This document shows positions 1 to 9,420 of a DNA stretch of 64,000 nt, in pieces. Source of the stretch: Immersiella caudata (lineage: Eukaryota > Ascomycota > Sordariomycetes > Sordariales > Lasiosphaeriaceae); NCBI GenBank assembly GCA_030512335.1, contig JAULSU010000006.1, forward strand, positions 1,798,001-1,862,000. Reading direction: 5' to 3'. A program made the translations under genes and the position numbers. Every line of letters begins with the position of its first letter. Position 1 is the first letter of the stretch. The notes below the pieces were generated by a model. That model was given only the letters and a program-made list of their open reading frames with translations. It searched no databases and was not told the DNA's origin.

Positions 1-2615
1 AAAATCAGGAATGCTAACGGTGATGCTTGTTGGTTTTGCAGATTGGCGAGATGACTTCAGGGACGAGCCAAGGTAGTGGCAGTATCCCAGCGGTGGGGCC
101 ACAGGTGCTGCTTGGATCTGGTGGGTTTCTTCAGTTTTGGAACGGTATTCACAATTACAGGAGCTAACATGGCCCCCAAGTCCAGGATGAAGACCTCAAG
201 AAACTGTTGATGTCTTGGTATTACGCAGGTAAGCCGGTTTGCTCTCATCTGGTTCCCCTCAATGAGAGTTGGCAAAATACTGACCTTCTGTAGGGTATTA
301 CACGGGACTATTTGAAGGAAAGCAGCAGGCACAATCTGAGTTGGCCAGCGGGAGTAAGAGCAGCCATCGATAAGATCTCAGATTGATCAGCCTTGTGCAT
401 AGCATCGTGGTGGGTAGGATAGCTCTGTTGATTGCAGCAACCGATCGCTCAACGCTTCAGGGTTCAAGGCATGCATCGCTAACAGCTGTCCGCGCAGTAG
501 CGCAGCGAGTGTGCTAGTGAGTCGACACTGGCCCCCGCGCTGGAAACGGGGGCTCGCTCGCCAAGACCAAAGGTGGGGTGATTTTGGAGTCTGGACTTTT
601 GTGCCCCAAGCGAGGCGAAGACACAGATCGACGTCAAAGCAACCTTCTGCGACAGCCTGTGTTCCAGGACATCAATTTTACCACGGCTTGGTCATCTTCC
701 TTGTCTGAGCCCCCGGCATGGCATGTGTCAACTGCTGAAAGCTTCCAGCCTTTCCTACCCTAATCTCTCGCCAGACACACCAAGCTTTTGCTGTGGATAA
801 CGGAAAGCGTCGTCCGTCATCCGGTCTTGCCCCCATCATGGGGATACCCCGTCTTCACCCCACCCAACCGGGTGCCGGATCTGCTTGACGCCCGGCTTGC
901 CAGTTCTTGAGGTTGGCTGCGGGAGTCCTGCGTATCTTCATGGCCCCCATGCTTTCCTTGCGAATCAGTTTGGTTCGTTTCATGCATCAACTCGAGAAGG
1001 CTGAAAGTTCCGCGCTCCCTACCCACCGGGCTGCCTCACCCACTGCCGGAGTGCCACGAGATACTGCACCACCGATCGGGATGGCATCTCCCTCTGGGCC
1101 TCTGACCGCGTGTGAATGGGGTCAACGGCGTTGGGCCAGTGAGGCAGGGCTGTAATCCTCATCCTGATCAAGGCCAGTTCTGTTGGCTAGCAGCAGCCGA
1201 GCGCCTGACAAGAGAACTTCTTTTCTAGGAGTTTAACCAACGTGCTATTCCGAAGGGACGGATAAATTGAGTACTGGCTGGCGGGTATAGGCGTCCCTGC
1301 AGAGCCTCACACAGCTGCCGCCCGGAGAGACATCGGACTGAAGGGTGCATTACGTAGACCACCGTCTTACGCAGCAACCCTCTGGGCGGATACAGTCCGG
1401 AATAGAAAAGTAGGAAGGCTGTGCTCTTGGGTTTCCAGTCGGATGCCCTGTATTTCCCCAGAAACACTTGAGCGTCGAAACCAAAGCGGGCCACCGGCCA
1501 TTTTTCTAGGGGTGGCCGTTTCGAGAACCCGCCGTTCCGGTGCTTCCTTTTTTCTTCGCCGTCACGGCTACCGGAAGCTCCGCGAGGCTGTTTAAGCGCC
1601 CTCGAAGGAACAGGAACACCGCTTCCCAACCGCCGGGATTGTTTATAGCAACATTCTGCGTGCTTGAGCTTCATTTCATGATATCGACGAGCACAGCGTG
1701 CACGGAGCGATGCAACGAACCCGGCGTTGTTGCCCTGTTGCAGTGACCTTCGAGGTGGAAAGGAGAGAACCCAGTCCGATGGCAACCAGCAACGATTCAG
1801 GCACAGCTGTTTTGCGCTGACCAATGAGGCTGGGGCCTGGGGTCATAATAAGCCCCACTTCATCCCATTTCGCTGCATTTCGCGGGGTCAGAGCGAATGT
1901 ACTTTTTCTCGCTTGGCGGGAATGCCAAACACTCTGAGACGCTTGTGTCACAGCTTTGCTCCTGAGCCTCCACCCCCGAAGTCACGGCCAAGAGCTGGCT
2001 GGCTGGCCCCTGCCGCCCACGCTTTGCAGGAGAACTGCGCGCTGCAGCCGTGCAACAATCTTTTTGCCCACCAACCGGCGCGCTGGCGAAACCGCCGTGC
2101 GCTCTTGGGAGGACCCCCTTGGGCTGGGCTGGCCTCGGAACCCTGGAATAGCGCTGGTGCGGCTCCACAGCGGGCGACTTTCTCCTGCCTGTTCCTGCGG
2201 GTGGCCACCACGCCGAGCAAGGAGGCACGCTCGCCATGTCACGGTAATGCTCTCTGGGCTGTTTCGAGACGGACCCCCCCCATCCCTGACCAGGCCGGGA
2301 TGTTGAGACCCTCGGATGCATAGTCTGCGATCATCATGCTCCCATTTAAGCACTGGTGTCCTGGCTCCCCTCAAGAACCGGCCTTGTTTCCCCTCCCTTT
2401 TCTCTCTCCCATCTCTCTTCTCGTCGTTGCCTTCTCTGTGTGTGTGTTCACTCATTTCTGTCCGTTCTTTTTTCATACCTCAACTTTCACTTCTCACGAG
2501 CAGGGACTCGCCAAGGCATCCAGATCTTACTATTCGACCGTCGTTGTTTCTTTCCACAATACATCTACAGCATATTCCTCGCCGGCGATAATAACGAAAA
2601 AAAAAACACTTCAAG
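1..2615. other. Left-edge intergenic region and promoter of the cupredoxin-like gene
   Basis: No convincing gene was found on either strand. Several open frames of up to 200 codons overlap each other on both strands and resemble no family I know. The first 41 bases look like the end of an intron, described separately. A strongly pyrimidine-rich stretch at about 2379–2475, some 140–240 bases before the start codon of the next gene, is the kind of CT tract that lies at transcription starts in filamentous fungi. The leader just before the ATG is A-rich. Confidence 0.6.
42..167 (+). other. Possible terminal exon of a gene entering from the left
   Basis: Bases 1–41 carry a branch-site-like GCTAAC near position 13 followed by a T-rich run and TTTTGCAG, a good fungal 3' splice site. 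An exon starting at 42 stays open in one frame to a TAA ending at 167; the other two frames stop within about 35 bases. The peptide from the longer frame resembles nothing I recognise. Without the upstream exons the frame cannot be chosen, so this is only a suggestion that a plus-strand gene ends here. Confidence 0.25.
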
Positions 2616-3800
2616 ATGAAGTACTCGGCAGCATTGGCTCTGGGCGTGGCCCATCTGGCGTTTGGAAAGTCGGTGCAGAAGGTTGCTCCTCGGGAGCCCA
2701 ACGGGAGGGTGACGGTCAACGGTCAGCTGGCGTCCCAGATCGAGCTGGCTGAGCTGCAGAGGTTGTTCGGCTTCGGCGTGGGCTCTGGCCTCGATATCAA
2801 CGTTCTCTGGGTCAACGTCGGTGGTGGTGCTGCCACTACTGTCATCAACCAGGCACAGACCGTCACCGTCACGCAGACAGTGGTTGGCGCCGCCGAGACC
2901 CTCGCGGGTCTTCCCCCCGTTGGTGCTCCTCCGGTTGCTGGCGTCCCCGGCGAGGTTGCCGCGACCCCGACCGACGTCGCCCAAGCGAACCCCGTTGTTG
3001 GCGCCACCGGCGCCACCCACAGCGTCACCGTTGGTGGTCCTCAGGGTCTCGCGTTCAGCCCCCCGCAACTCCAGGCCACTCCAGGCGACACCGTCATCTT
3101 CACCTTCCTCAGCCAGAACCACACTGCCACGCAGTCCGCGTTCGAGACTCCCTGCGATCCTCTTGCTGGTGGTATGGACTCTGGCTTCCAGTCTAACCCC
3201 AACAACACCGTCGACCCGCCTCCCCAGGTCGCTATGCAAGTCATGGTCTCCACCCCTCTCTGTAAGTTGGACCTCTCAGGAAGCACAAAAGACGAAGCAG
3301 CCTCTAACAATTGGCACAGGGTTCTACTGCCGCCAGAACAACCACTGCGGCAAGGGCATGGCCTTCTCCATCAACCCCACCGCTGAAAAGACCCACGCCA
3401 TGTTCCAGGCTCTCGCCATCCAGCAGCGTGGCAACGGTGGCGGTTCGGCCATCACCGGTGGCCAGCCCGCCGCTGCTCCCGGTGCTCCTCCTGCTGCTGC
3501 TCCTCCCGCCGGCTCCCCTCCCGCTGCCGTCGCTCCCGGCGCACCCGGCGCACCCGTTGCTAGCCTCCCGGCCGGCGTCGTCACTGGCGCTGGCACGGTT
3601 GCTGCCGATGGCACCTGCATCTGCGCAGTTTCCTGCCAGTTCGACAACAGCCAATTCCCTGTCGCGGCTCAGGGCGCTGGTGCCTTTGGCGGTGTTGGTG
3701 GTACGTTCACCCCGTTCTCATCCTAGACTCAGTCCAGTCAACTAACATTCCCTCTTCAGGCGCAGTACCAATGGTCATGCCTGCCGCACGGAGGCTCTAA
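2616..3800 (+). CDS. Secreted cupredoxin-like (extracellular serine-rich type) protein
   Basis: Three exons: 2616–3261, 3320–3700 and 3760–3800; 355 residues. Residues 1–17 form a signal peptide, so the product is probably secreted or wall-associated. The cupredoxin-like domain spans roughly residues 135–245. The motif PLWFYC, split by intron 1, is followed by NNHCGKGM. H169, C219, H224 and M229 are placed like a type 1 copper His-Cys-His-Met ligand set, and C180 and C225 could form a disulfide. A Pro/Ala/Gly-rich linker (about 260–300) follows, and the tail ends in basic residues with no GPI-type hydrophobic end. Fungal relatives are cell-surface proteins of unknown biochemical role; copper binding is inferred. 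Intron 2 has GTACGT, CTAAC and TTCAG; if it is retained, the protein ends instead at a TAG at 3724–3726. The neighbouring SERF gene converges on it. Confidence 0.87.
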
Positions 3801-4726
3801 GTCATGAAAGATGCATCTATGGTGTAATTACCCTAGCTCTCATATTCCGGTGTGGGGGAGTTGATGAATAAAGCGGGTGGGCATGAAGGGTCTCTGGCCC
3901 CTCATCTTTTTTGATAGTTTTTTTTTTAACTTCTGTTGTTATTCTTGGTTGGGGAGGGGAAATACCAAATTACCTGTAGATTTATTCCTCTCTTGTCCTC
4001 TCTTATCCGCCGGCTTCTCTTTTCTCTTCTTCCTCTTAGTTTTATGAACAGGGGGTTGAGAGGAGACGGAAACGAGGCAAGAGTTGAGTGGGACACGGTG
4101 GTAAACTCGATATGACTGGCTCGTATTCTTTCTGGATGCAAAAATCTTAATAAAGGACATGAAATGAAGAAAAAAACGTTTCTTCATTGCGTGGTTGGTG
4201 ATTTGATTGTGACCGTAGTGTTGGCGATGGCCTGGTTGGAGCTGGACCTTGTTGGAGGTTTCGGGTGGCATTTGTGATGCTGTCTCATGGCTACTGTAGA
4301 AGTGAGTTGCGTACATCAGAGTTAGGCCTGCTTGTCAGTGTCTGTGACGAACAATTCCGCGGCGCATCACAAAGTGGGACGAGACAAGTGAAAGAACTAA
4401 AAGTGTTGTCCAGACGGGCTGAATCCAGAAGGAAAACAATATAACGCAGCAGTAATCGCAAATGGTAATGATAGCTCGCCGCAAGCCGTGCGCCCCAGTG
4501 TCATCGACGCCATTCCACCATGCTAGACTAAGAAAATCGCAAAACAATGATCATTCCCTCCCCCAATGTATTGTTGAAGGCCGCAGGCTCTCCATCATAT
4601 CTCGGTGCTCGCGCTCCGGGACGTTCCACCGGTTGTCAGTCGTGTCAATTCTTTGACGGTTCAGCGGCTTTCTTTGCGTCGGCTGTTGCAGAAGGTTAGT
4701 AGAGAAGAGGTAGAAGAGGGAAGCGA
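3801..4726. other. Convergent 3' region between the cupredoxin-like and SERF genes
   Basis: The cupredoxin-like gene (+) and the SERF gene (−) point towards each other here. A canonical AATAAA lies at 3867–3872, 67 bases past the first stop codon. The stretch is AT-richer than its surroundings, with a T run near 3918–3928. No gene is seen. Confidence 0.55.
3867..3872 (+). terminator. Polyadenylation signal AATAAA
   Basis: Canonical hexamer 67 bases after the stop codon of the cupredoxin-like gene, followed by GT-rich and T-rich sequence, as expected for a fungal cleavage and polyadenylation region. Confidence 0.5.
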
Positions 4727-5164
4727 CTAGCTCGCACCGGCTGCCTGCTTCTGGCGCATCATGGCTGCTACGGCCTCCTTGTCACGAGCCATCTCACTAC
4801 CGCTTTTGGTATTCCCCTTTTTCTGTGACGTTGTGGCAGGGTAGAAAGAACCCCAGAGAGTCAGCAAGAACTGTGTCTCATTTTCGTTGCAGTGGGCTTT
4901 GGCGATGGTGGCTGGGTTGGGTCAGGTCGTGCTGGTGCCGTGGCTCTTGAGCCTTGGTGATGTCTGGCCAGTCCGCTGGCTGGGGCGAGCTCCGGTGGCA
5001 TCAAAGGCCCAGCTCGCCCCGGCCGGGGAGCAAAGACCTGCTGGTGGTTGCGGAGGTGTGTGTTTGCCGGATGGGGTTTATGTGGTTGTGAGAGAGCTTA
5101 CCAAGGCGGCTTGCTTCTTGAGGTTTGCCTCGCGGGCCTTGTCACGCTGGTTGCCGCGCGCCAT
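4727..5164 (-). CDS. SERF / 4F5-family small basic protein
   Basis: A 52-residue protein in two exons on the minus strand, 5102–5164 and 4727–4822, joined in phase 0 across a 279-nt intron (donor GTAAGC, acceptor CACAG). The N-terminus reads MARGNQRDKAREANLKKQA, the signature of the 4F5/SERF family; exon 2 continues with KKGNTKSGSEMARDKEA and ends in a Met/Gln/Ala-rich helix and TAG. Family length is about 45–70 residues, so the gene is complete. SERF proteins are highly charged, partly disordered and conserved across eukaryotes; in animals they modify amyloid aggregation, and nucleic-acid binding has been proposed. No specific role can be read here. The intron is more than 1.5 times the coding length, so standard ORF calling misses the gene. 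It is divergent from the DUF7598-like gene, 2.1 kb away. Confidence 0.88.
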
Positions 5165-7242
5165 GTCTTTCGGTGTTTATTCTCTGCGTGGTGGGTATGG
5201 AGGATTGGTTGGCTGGTAAGTGCCAATTGGGTCCGAAAAGAGACGGATCGCGCGCGGGCGGAGGGCAAAGTCGAAGCTGGGCGAGTGGTGCGCTGAAGCG
5301 GGAAATGTTGGTTGTGTACGGTTGAGTAAGAAATTTGAGGGTCGACCTGGATCGAGATCCAAGAGGCCGCCTGCAACTGCCCCCACTGAGCACTGGGGCT
5401 GTGCTGGCTGATCGAGGTTCTAGGCGCTTCGGCGCGGGGAATACCTGAGGCGGGCCTTGCCAGCCAATCGAATATTTCAGCTCCAGATTAGACGCGAAGA
5501 AGAGATGCGATGGCGGCAGGTGTCGGCTACTCCTGCGGGCGTTTAAGTCTTCCACTGCAATTTTACTATTTTCTTGAAGACAGCGACTGATTCCTGAAAT
5601 AGGACATTGCTGTCGTCAGGGAGGAAACTGATTGGGCGAGTTGACGCAATTGCGCCGAGAATTGAGGTACCTTGCCTACACTACCTCTCTGCTATCGAGG
5701 GTTTGACAACACACGTGACGTCCAGTTGGATTGTCCATTTGCAGATTTGTCAATGATTCGATGACACCGGTTAGGGAAATCTTCGATCTGACGCTTCCAG
5801 GTCTGGAAATATTCTGGATGGGCGACATCGAATTAGCCGCATTGTTGTCTCCCTGCCCGGCTACGCCCGTAATGTCTACCGGTCGATCATCTGTCACTCC
5901 ACGTTCTCGACGGCTTCCGCCGCAGCAGATGAGGGGCGTTTGCCGCTTGTGGGGAAGGAGCTCAGCTCAGAGCTGTCTGCTTGGAGGGAGCTGCCGTCCT
6001 TGGATGCTAACTAGAGTAAGGTAGACTGTTCGCACCACAGTCTTGGTATTCGAAACTGCCCGTGTCAACGTGGGCAGGATATAGCTTCATATTGACCTTC
6101 GTACGATGATCAAAGTGCAGTACTTGTTCCTCGGGTTGTCTCTGAAGCACTGCAGAGCTGCACTTCTTAGTGGGCGCAACCCCAAGTCTGGACCATGCGA
6201 GGCTAAATGGTCCTGAAACGGCCTTGGCTGCGCTGTGAACCAATCGTCGCGTCTTCTCCACGCGGATTTGACGATGCCCATGCACCTCCCCAACGCATCA
6301 CCTCTCCGCTGTATCAGCTCGGCTCTCTCTGAAAAGCTGGCCTGCGCCCCAAGGCCCGCCAGAATCATTGGACGAAAGCGATCTACAGCTCTGCCTTATG
6401 CGCTGGCAGCGAGGGCAATCCACTGGCTCAGACGTCTCTCGAGGAGTCGGTGATCGTCGCATTCCGTCGCCCACATAGTGGTCTCGCTCGAATCGGGAGC
6501 GGCTCTGGCCAAGCGTCAAGTGCGCGATGCCGCATTTGGAGCCTCAGCGGTCTGTATGACTCCGGGTTGCTGCTGAAGCCAGGCACGCCAGGAACCGGCT
6601 CAAGTCGGGTGCCCAACATCGCATCTTCCTGATGAAACGGGACACTCTCGTCTGGTCATCAGGCCCTTACGCTTCTCGGCGTGGGTCCTCGCCAGCGCCT
6701 ACGGGTTCATTGGCCGAAAGGCCATGCAAACGTTTGGCCCAATGCGAAACCCTTTCGAAGGATGGCCCACGAACCAGTTCTTTGCTTCTTGCTCCCCTCT
6801 TTCTTCCCCGGATCCTATTCTGGATCAGCGGACAAAAGCAAGCGTCCGCGTCTCCTTTAAGACTCTCGCCACTTCCGCTCTTTCAACGTCTGACCTATTC
6901 ACGGTTTCCTTCTCACCCAAGGCCCCATTGTGCGAGTGAACAATGAGAGGATCCGAATTCTATTGACGATTGTTTCCTATTGTCTGCCCTCCCATTCACC
7001 ACCACACCAATATATATATTTTTTACGAATAATCCTTTTCCTCCCTTCAACGCTTTCTCCACCCGCTACCATTACTCTTCGAATCTGCTAGTCAGATAAA
7101 CACGTTCCACGATATTACCCTTCAGAGTCTGCTAGTCAGACAAACAAGTTTTACCACCTACGATCTCTGCTGGCAGTTGGTCAATTTCCCGTCGCTACTC
7201 TTCCCTGTAAGCATCCCGTCAGCCCCAAACGACCTAGATCGC
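5165..7242. promoter_or_regulatory. Divergent promoter region, SERF (−) and four-helix membrane protein (+)
   Basis: About 2.1 kb without a supported gene. A TATA-like TATATATAT lies at 7011–7019, 224 bases upstream of the membrane-protein start codon and preceded by a C/A-rich run. A duplicated 23-bp element follows at 7084–7106 and 7128–7150. Open frames between 5700 and 6950 overlap on both strands and show no recognisable domain. Confidence 0.5.
7084..7150 (+). repeat. Duplicated 23-bp element in the leader of the four-helix membrane protein gene
   Basis: Copies at 7084–7106 and 7128–7150 share TCTGCTAGTCAGA, then YAAACAMGTT. They differ at two of 23 positions and lie 44 bases apart, start to start. 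They fall between the TATA-like element and the start codon, so they are probably in the 5' UTR or core promoter. The CTGACTAGCAG/CTGCTAGTCAG core is nearly palindromic. Confidence 0.7.
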
Positions 7243-8178
7243 ATGGCAGCTAACAGGCAATTTAGCTCTCATTCCCACTTCAGCAACATGTTCGATTTCG
7301 GAGCAAATTCTAAGGTCCGGGGCTCCGGGCACCTAGTCCTCAATGGTCTCCGGGCACTCACACTCATCGGTCTGGGTACCGTCATGGTTGCATGCTGGGC
7401 CATGATTGTCATGTCCGGCATCACAGGACACTTCGACTTCTTCGACACAATCTCTCATTTCTTCATCTTCGGAATATCGATTTTCCTCGTCATCTCCGAG
7501 GTGAACCTATTCAAGGCATACTTCGAGAATAACTGGCCAGTCCTGAGCCCAACGCACTCGCTGGCATGGCTCGGCCTCGCTCTCCTCATCATTGGCTGCA
7601 GCATCATGGGCGACTTGGTCAAGCCTGCCTACAGCCAGGAAAACCTAGGCCTCCCCATCTGGAGGCTCGTCATCGCTTCAGCTATTCTCAGCATCGCATT
7701 CGGCGTGTTCAACATGGTGGTCTCGGTCATCTTCCGCGATGGCAAGAACCGCATCACTGCTCGCATGATCCGTACCGACGGCAATCTTGCTGCACCCGGC
7801 TACAAAAACTCGCCCTACGACGTCGGTTCCTACACCACAGGTTACCCAACGAACGACAGCTACTCGCAACGCAGCAACTCACTTCGCCAGAAAGACGAGG
7901 ACGAGGGTGTCCTGCCGTCTGCTGCGCGCCGCTTCACACGTGCGCTCAACCCCAAGAACATAAACTTCAACTTCCGCAAGTCGAGGCTCCAGATTAGTGC
8001 CCCCATGCCATTGGGAGGCCACCGCGATGTCGAGCACGGCAGCACCGACCAGCTCAACGACCGCGCCAGCCCCATTATTCCGGCGGTTCAGCGGCCACCG
8101 ACAGCACTTCATCCCGCATTCACTGGCAGCAGCCGATATAGCGAAGCACACATGACACGTTTCGAGGAGAAGATCTAG
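7243..8178 (+). CDS. Four-helix membrane protein, DUF7598-like
   Basis: A single-exon gene of 311 residues. The start is the first ATG of the open frame. Four hydrophobic segments lie at about residues 33–60, 67–87, 105–126 and 140–164, with short loops, giving a MARVEL-like four-helix arrangement. The remaining 145 residues form a polar tail rich in Ser, Asn, Arg and Pro that is probably cytoplasmic. A second Met at residue 16 could also serve as the start. I recognise it as one of the uncharacterised membrane proteins conserved in filamentous ascomycetes (I believe DUF7598); no function is known to me. The leader carries a duplicated 23-bp element. PCF11 follows on the same strand 1.2 kb downstream. 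Confidence 0.8.
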   Translation: MAANRQFSSHSHFSNMFDFGANSKVRGSGHLVLNGLRALTLIGLGTVMVACWAMIVMSGITGHFDFFDTISHFFIFGISIFLVISEVNLFKAYFENNWPVLSPTHSLAWLGLALLIIGCSIMGDLVKPAYSQENLGLPIWRLVIASAILSIAFGVFNMVVSVIFRDGKNRITARMIRTDGNLAAPGYKNSPYDVGSYTTGYPTNDSYSQRSNSLRQKDEDEGVLPSAARRFTRALNPKNINFNFRKSRLQISAPMPLGGHRDVEHGSTDQLNDRASPIIPAVQRPPTALHPAFTGSSRYSEAHMTRFEEKI

Positions 8179-9420
8179 GAGCCCTCCGAGGACGTTGAGG
8201 TGTTGGAGAAAAGGCGGGGGCTACATTACTATTGATCATTGGATGGGCAAGCATGAAAATGGGCGTTTTATCAGGGCGGGGACATGGCGTTTGGGCTGGG
8301 ATTTGGTACATGAGACTTATACCCGTTCCTTGCTGCATTTTAGATGGTTGCTACAGCCTTCCACAACATAATACTTTGACTTGGCCAGCTATCAGGCCTA
8401 AAAATACAAAAATGATTCTATCACTTTGCTGTTGAGGTATCGAGGTGGTGTGTTTGGAGAACGTAGCTCGCTCACGGCGTATGATGCATAGCAAGGATCG
8501 CAATGTGTTCTGCAAATATCACCAAAAATCGGACTAGTCATCTGAGAACTCCTAAGATAATGAGATGTATTTCGTTCGGAGTACTTGAATCCCTTGAATC
8601 CCCAGCGTGGCCTACCCATCCGATGCTTCCCAGTTCATTCGATGCTTGGACAAGAGAGGTATGGACAGTGAGTGGATCACGTTCTCGCACGGCACACTCT
8701 TCAACCCTGACCCTGTGTGACTCGAGTCCGTGCACGGCTTAGCTCAGCGAGGGCGTTTTGCCAACTTCGGCCCTTCCTGCCATCGAGACAAAGGAAAAGC
8801 GATCCATCATTCTCCTCCAAGTTCTCCTTGACCTTGCGATCCGCCTCGCTTGTGGGCTTCTCCCGAGCTTCTTGACTTTACACCCAGCCACATTTGCACC
8901 GTGGCGGCAGACTTTCCCTTCAGGCGCTAACTTTGAACTCTGCAAATCCAGCCCTTCCCCAACGTCGCAACGGCGGAAACCAACCCCAACAACCTCTTCC
9001 CAAACCCACGCACGGAGCCATCTTTCACCCTCAGCATTTCCTACACAGTTGTTCCAACACTTGCCAGTACCATCGCCTTCATTCGCCGCCTCGGGCAGAA
9101 CACGTAGCCGTTTCCGGATGGTATACTAGAGGTGGTTGGGGTGCTGCGCTCAACAGGCAGGCCAGGCGGGTGCGGAGGATCTGAGTTGATATCCGGCCGC
9201 TGAGTCTGCTCCTCGGCGGGGCGCCAATAGTTTTTTTTCCTTTCTATTGCCCTCGTCGCCGAATTAGCGGATTGCGCATCTGAAAAGAGTGCGCTTGGAT
9301 GCTCTGAAACTTTGGGTTCACAAATTTCGTGCTGCTGGTTCCTGGTCCCTCCAAGCGTTGACCTCACGCCACCATTGAATTGATTGCCCACGCTCTCGTC
9401 ACATCCAGTCCCAACAGAAG
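8179..9420. other. Intergenic region between the four-helix membrane protein and PCF11
   Basis: This holds the 3' UTR of the upstream gene and the promoter of PCF11, about 1.2 kb. C-rich runs near 8940–9080 fit promoter sequence. No clear TATA box and no further gene are seen. Confidence 0.5.
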
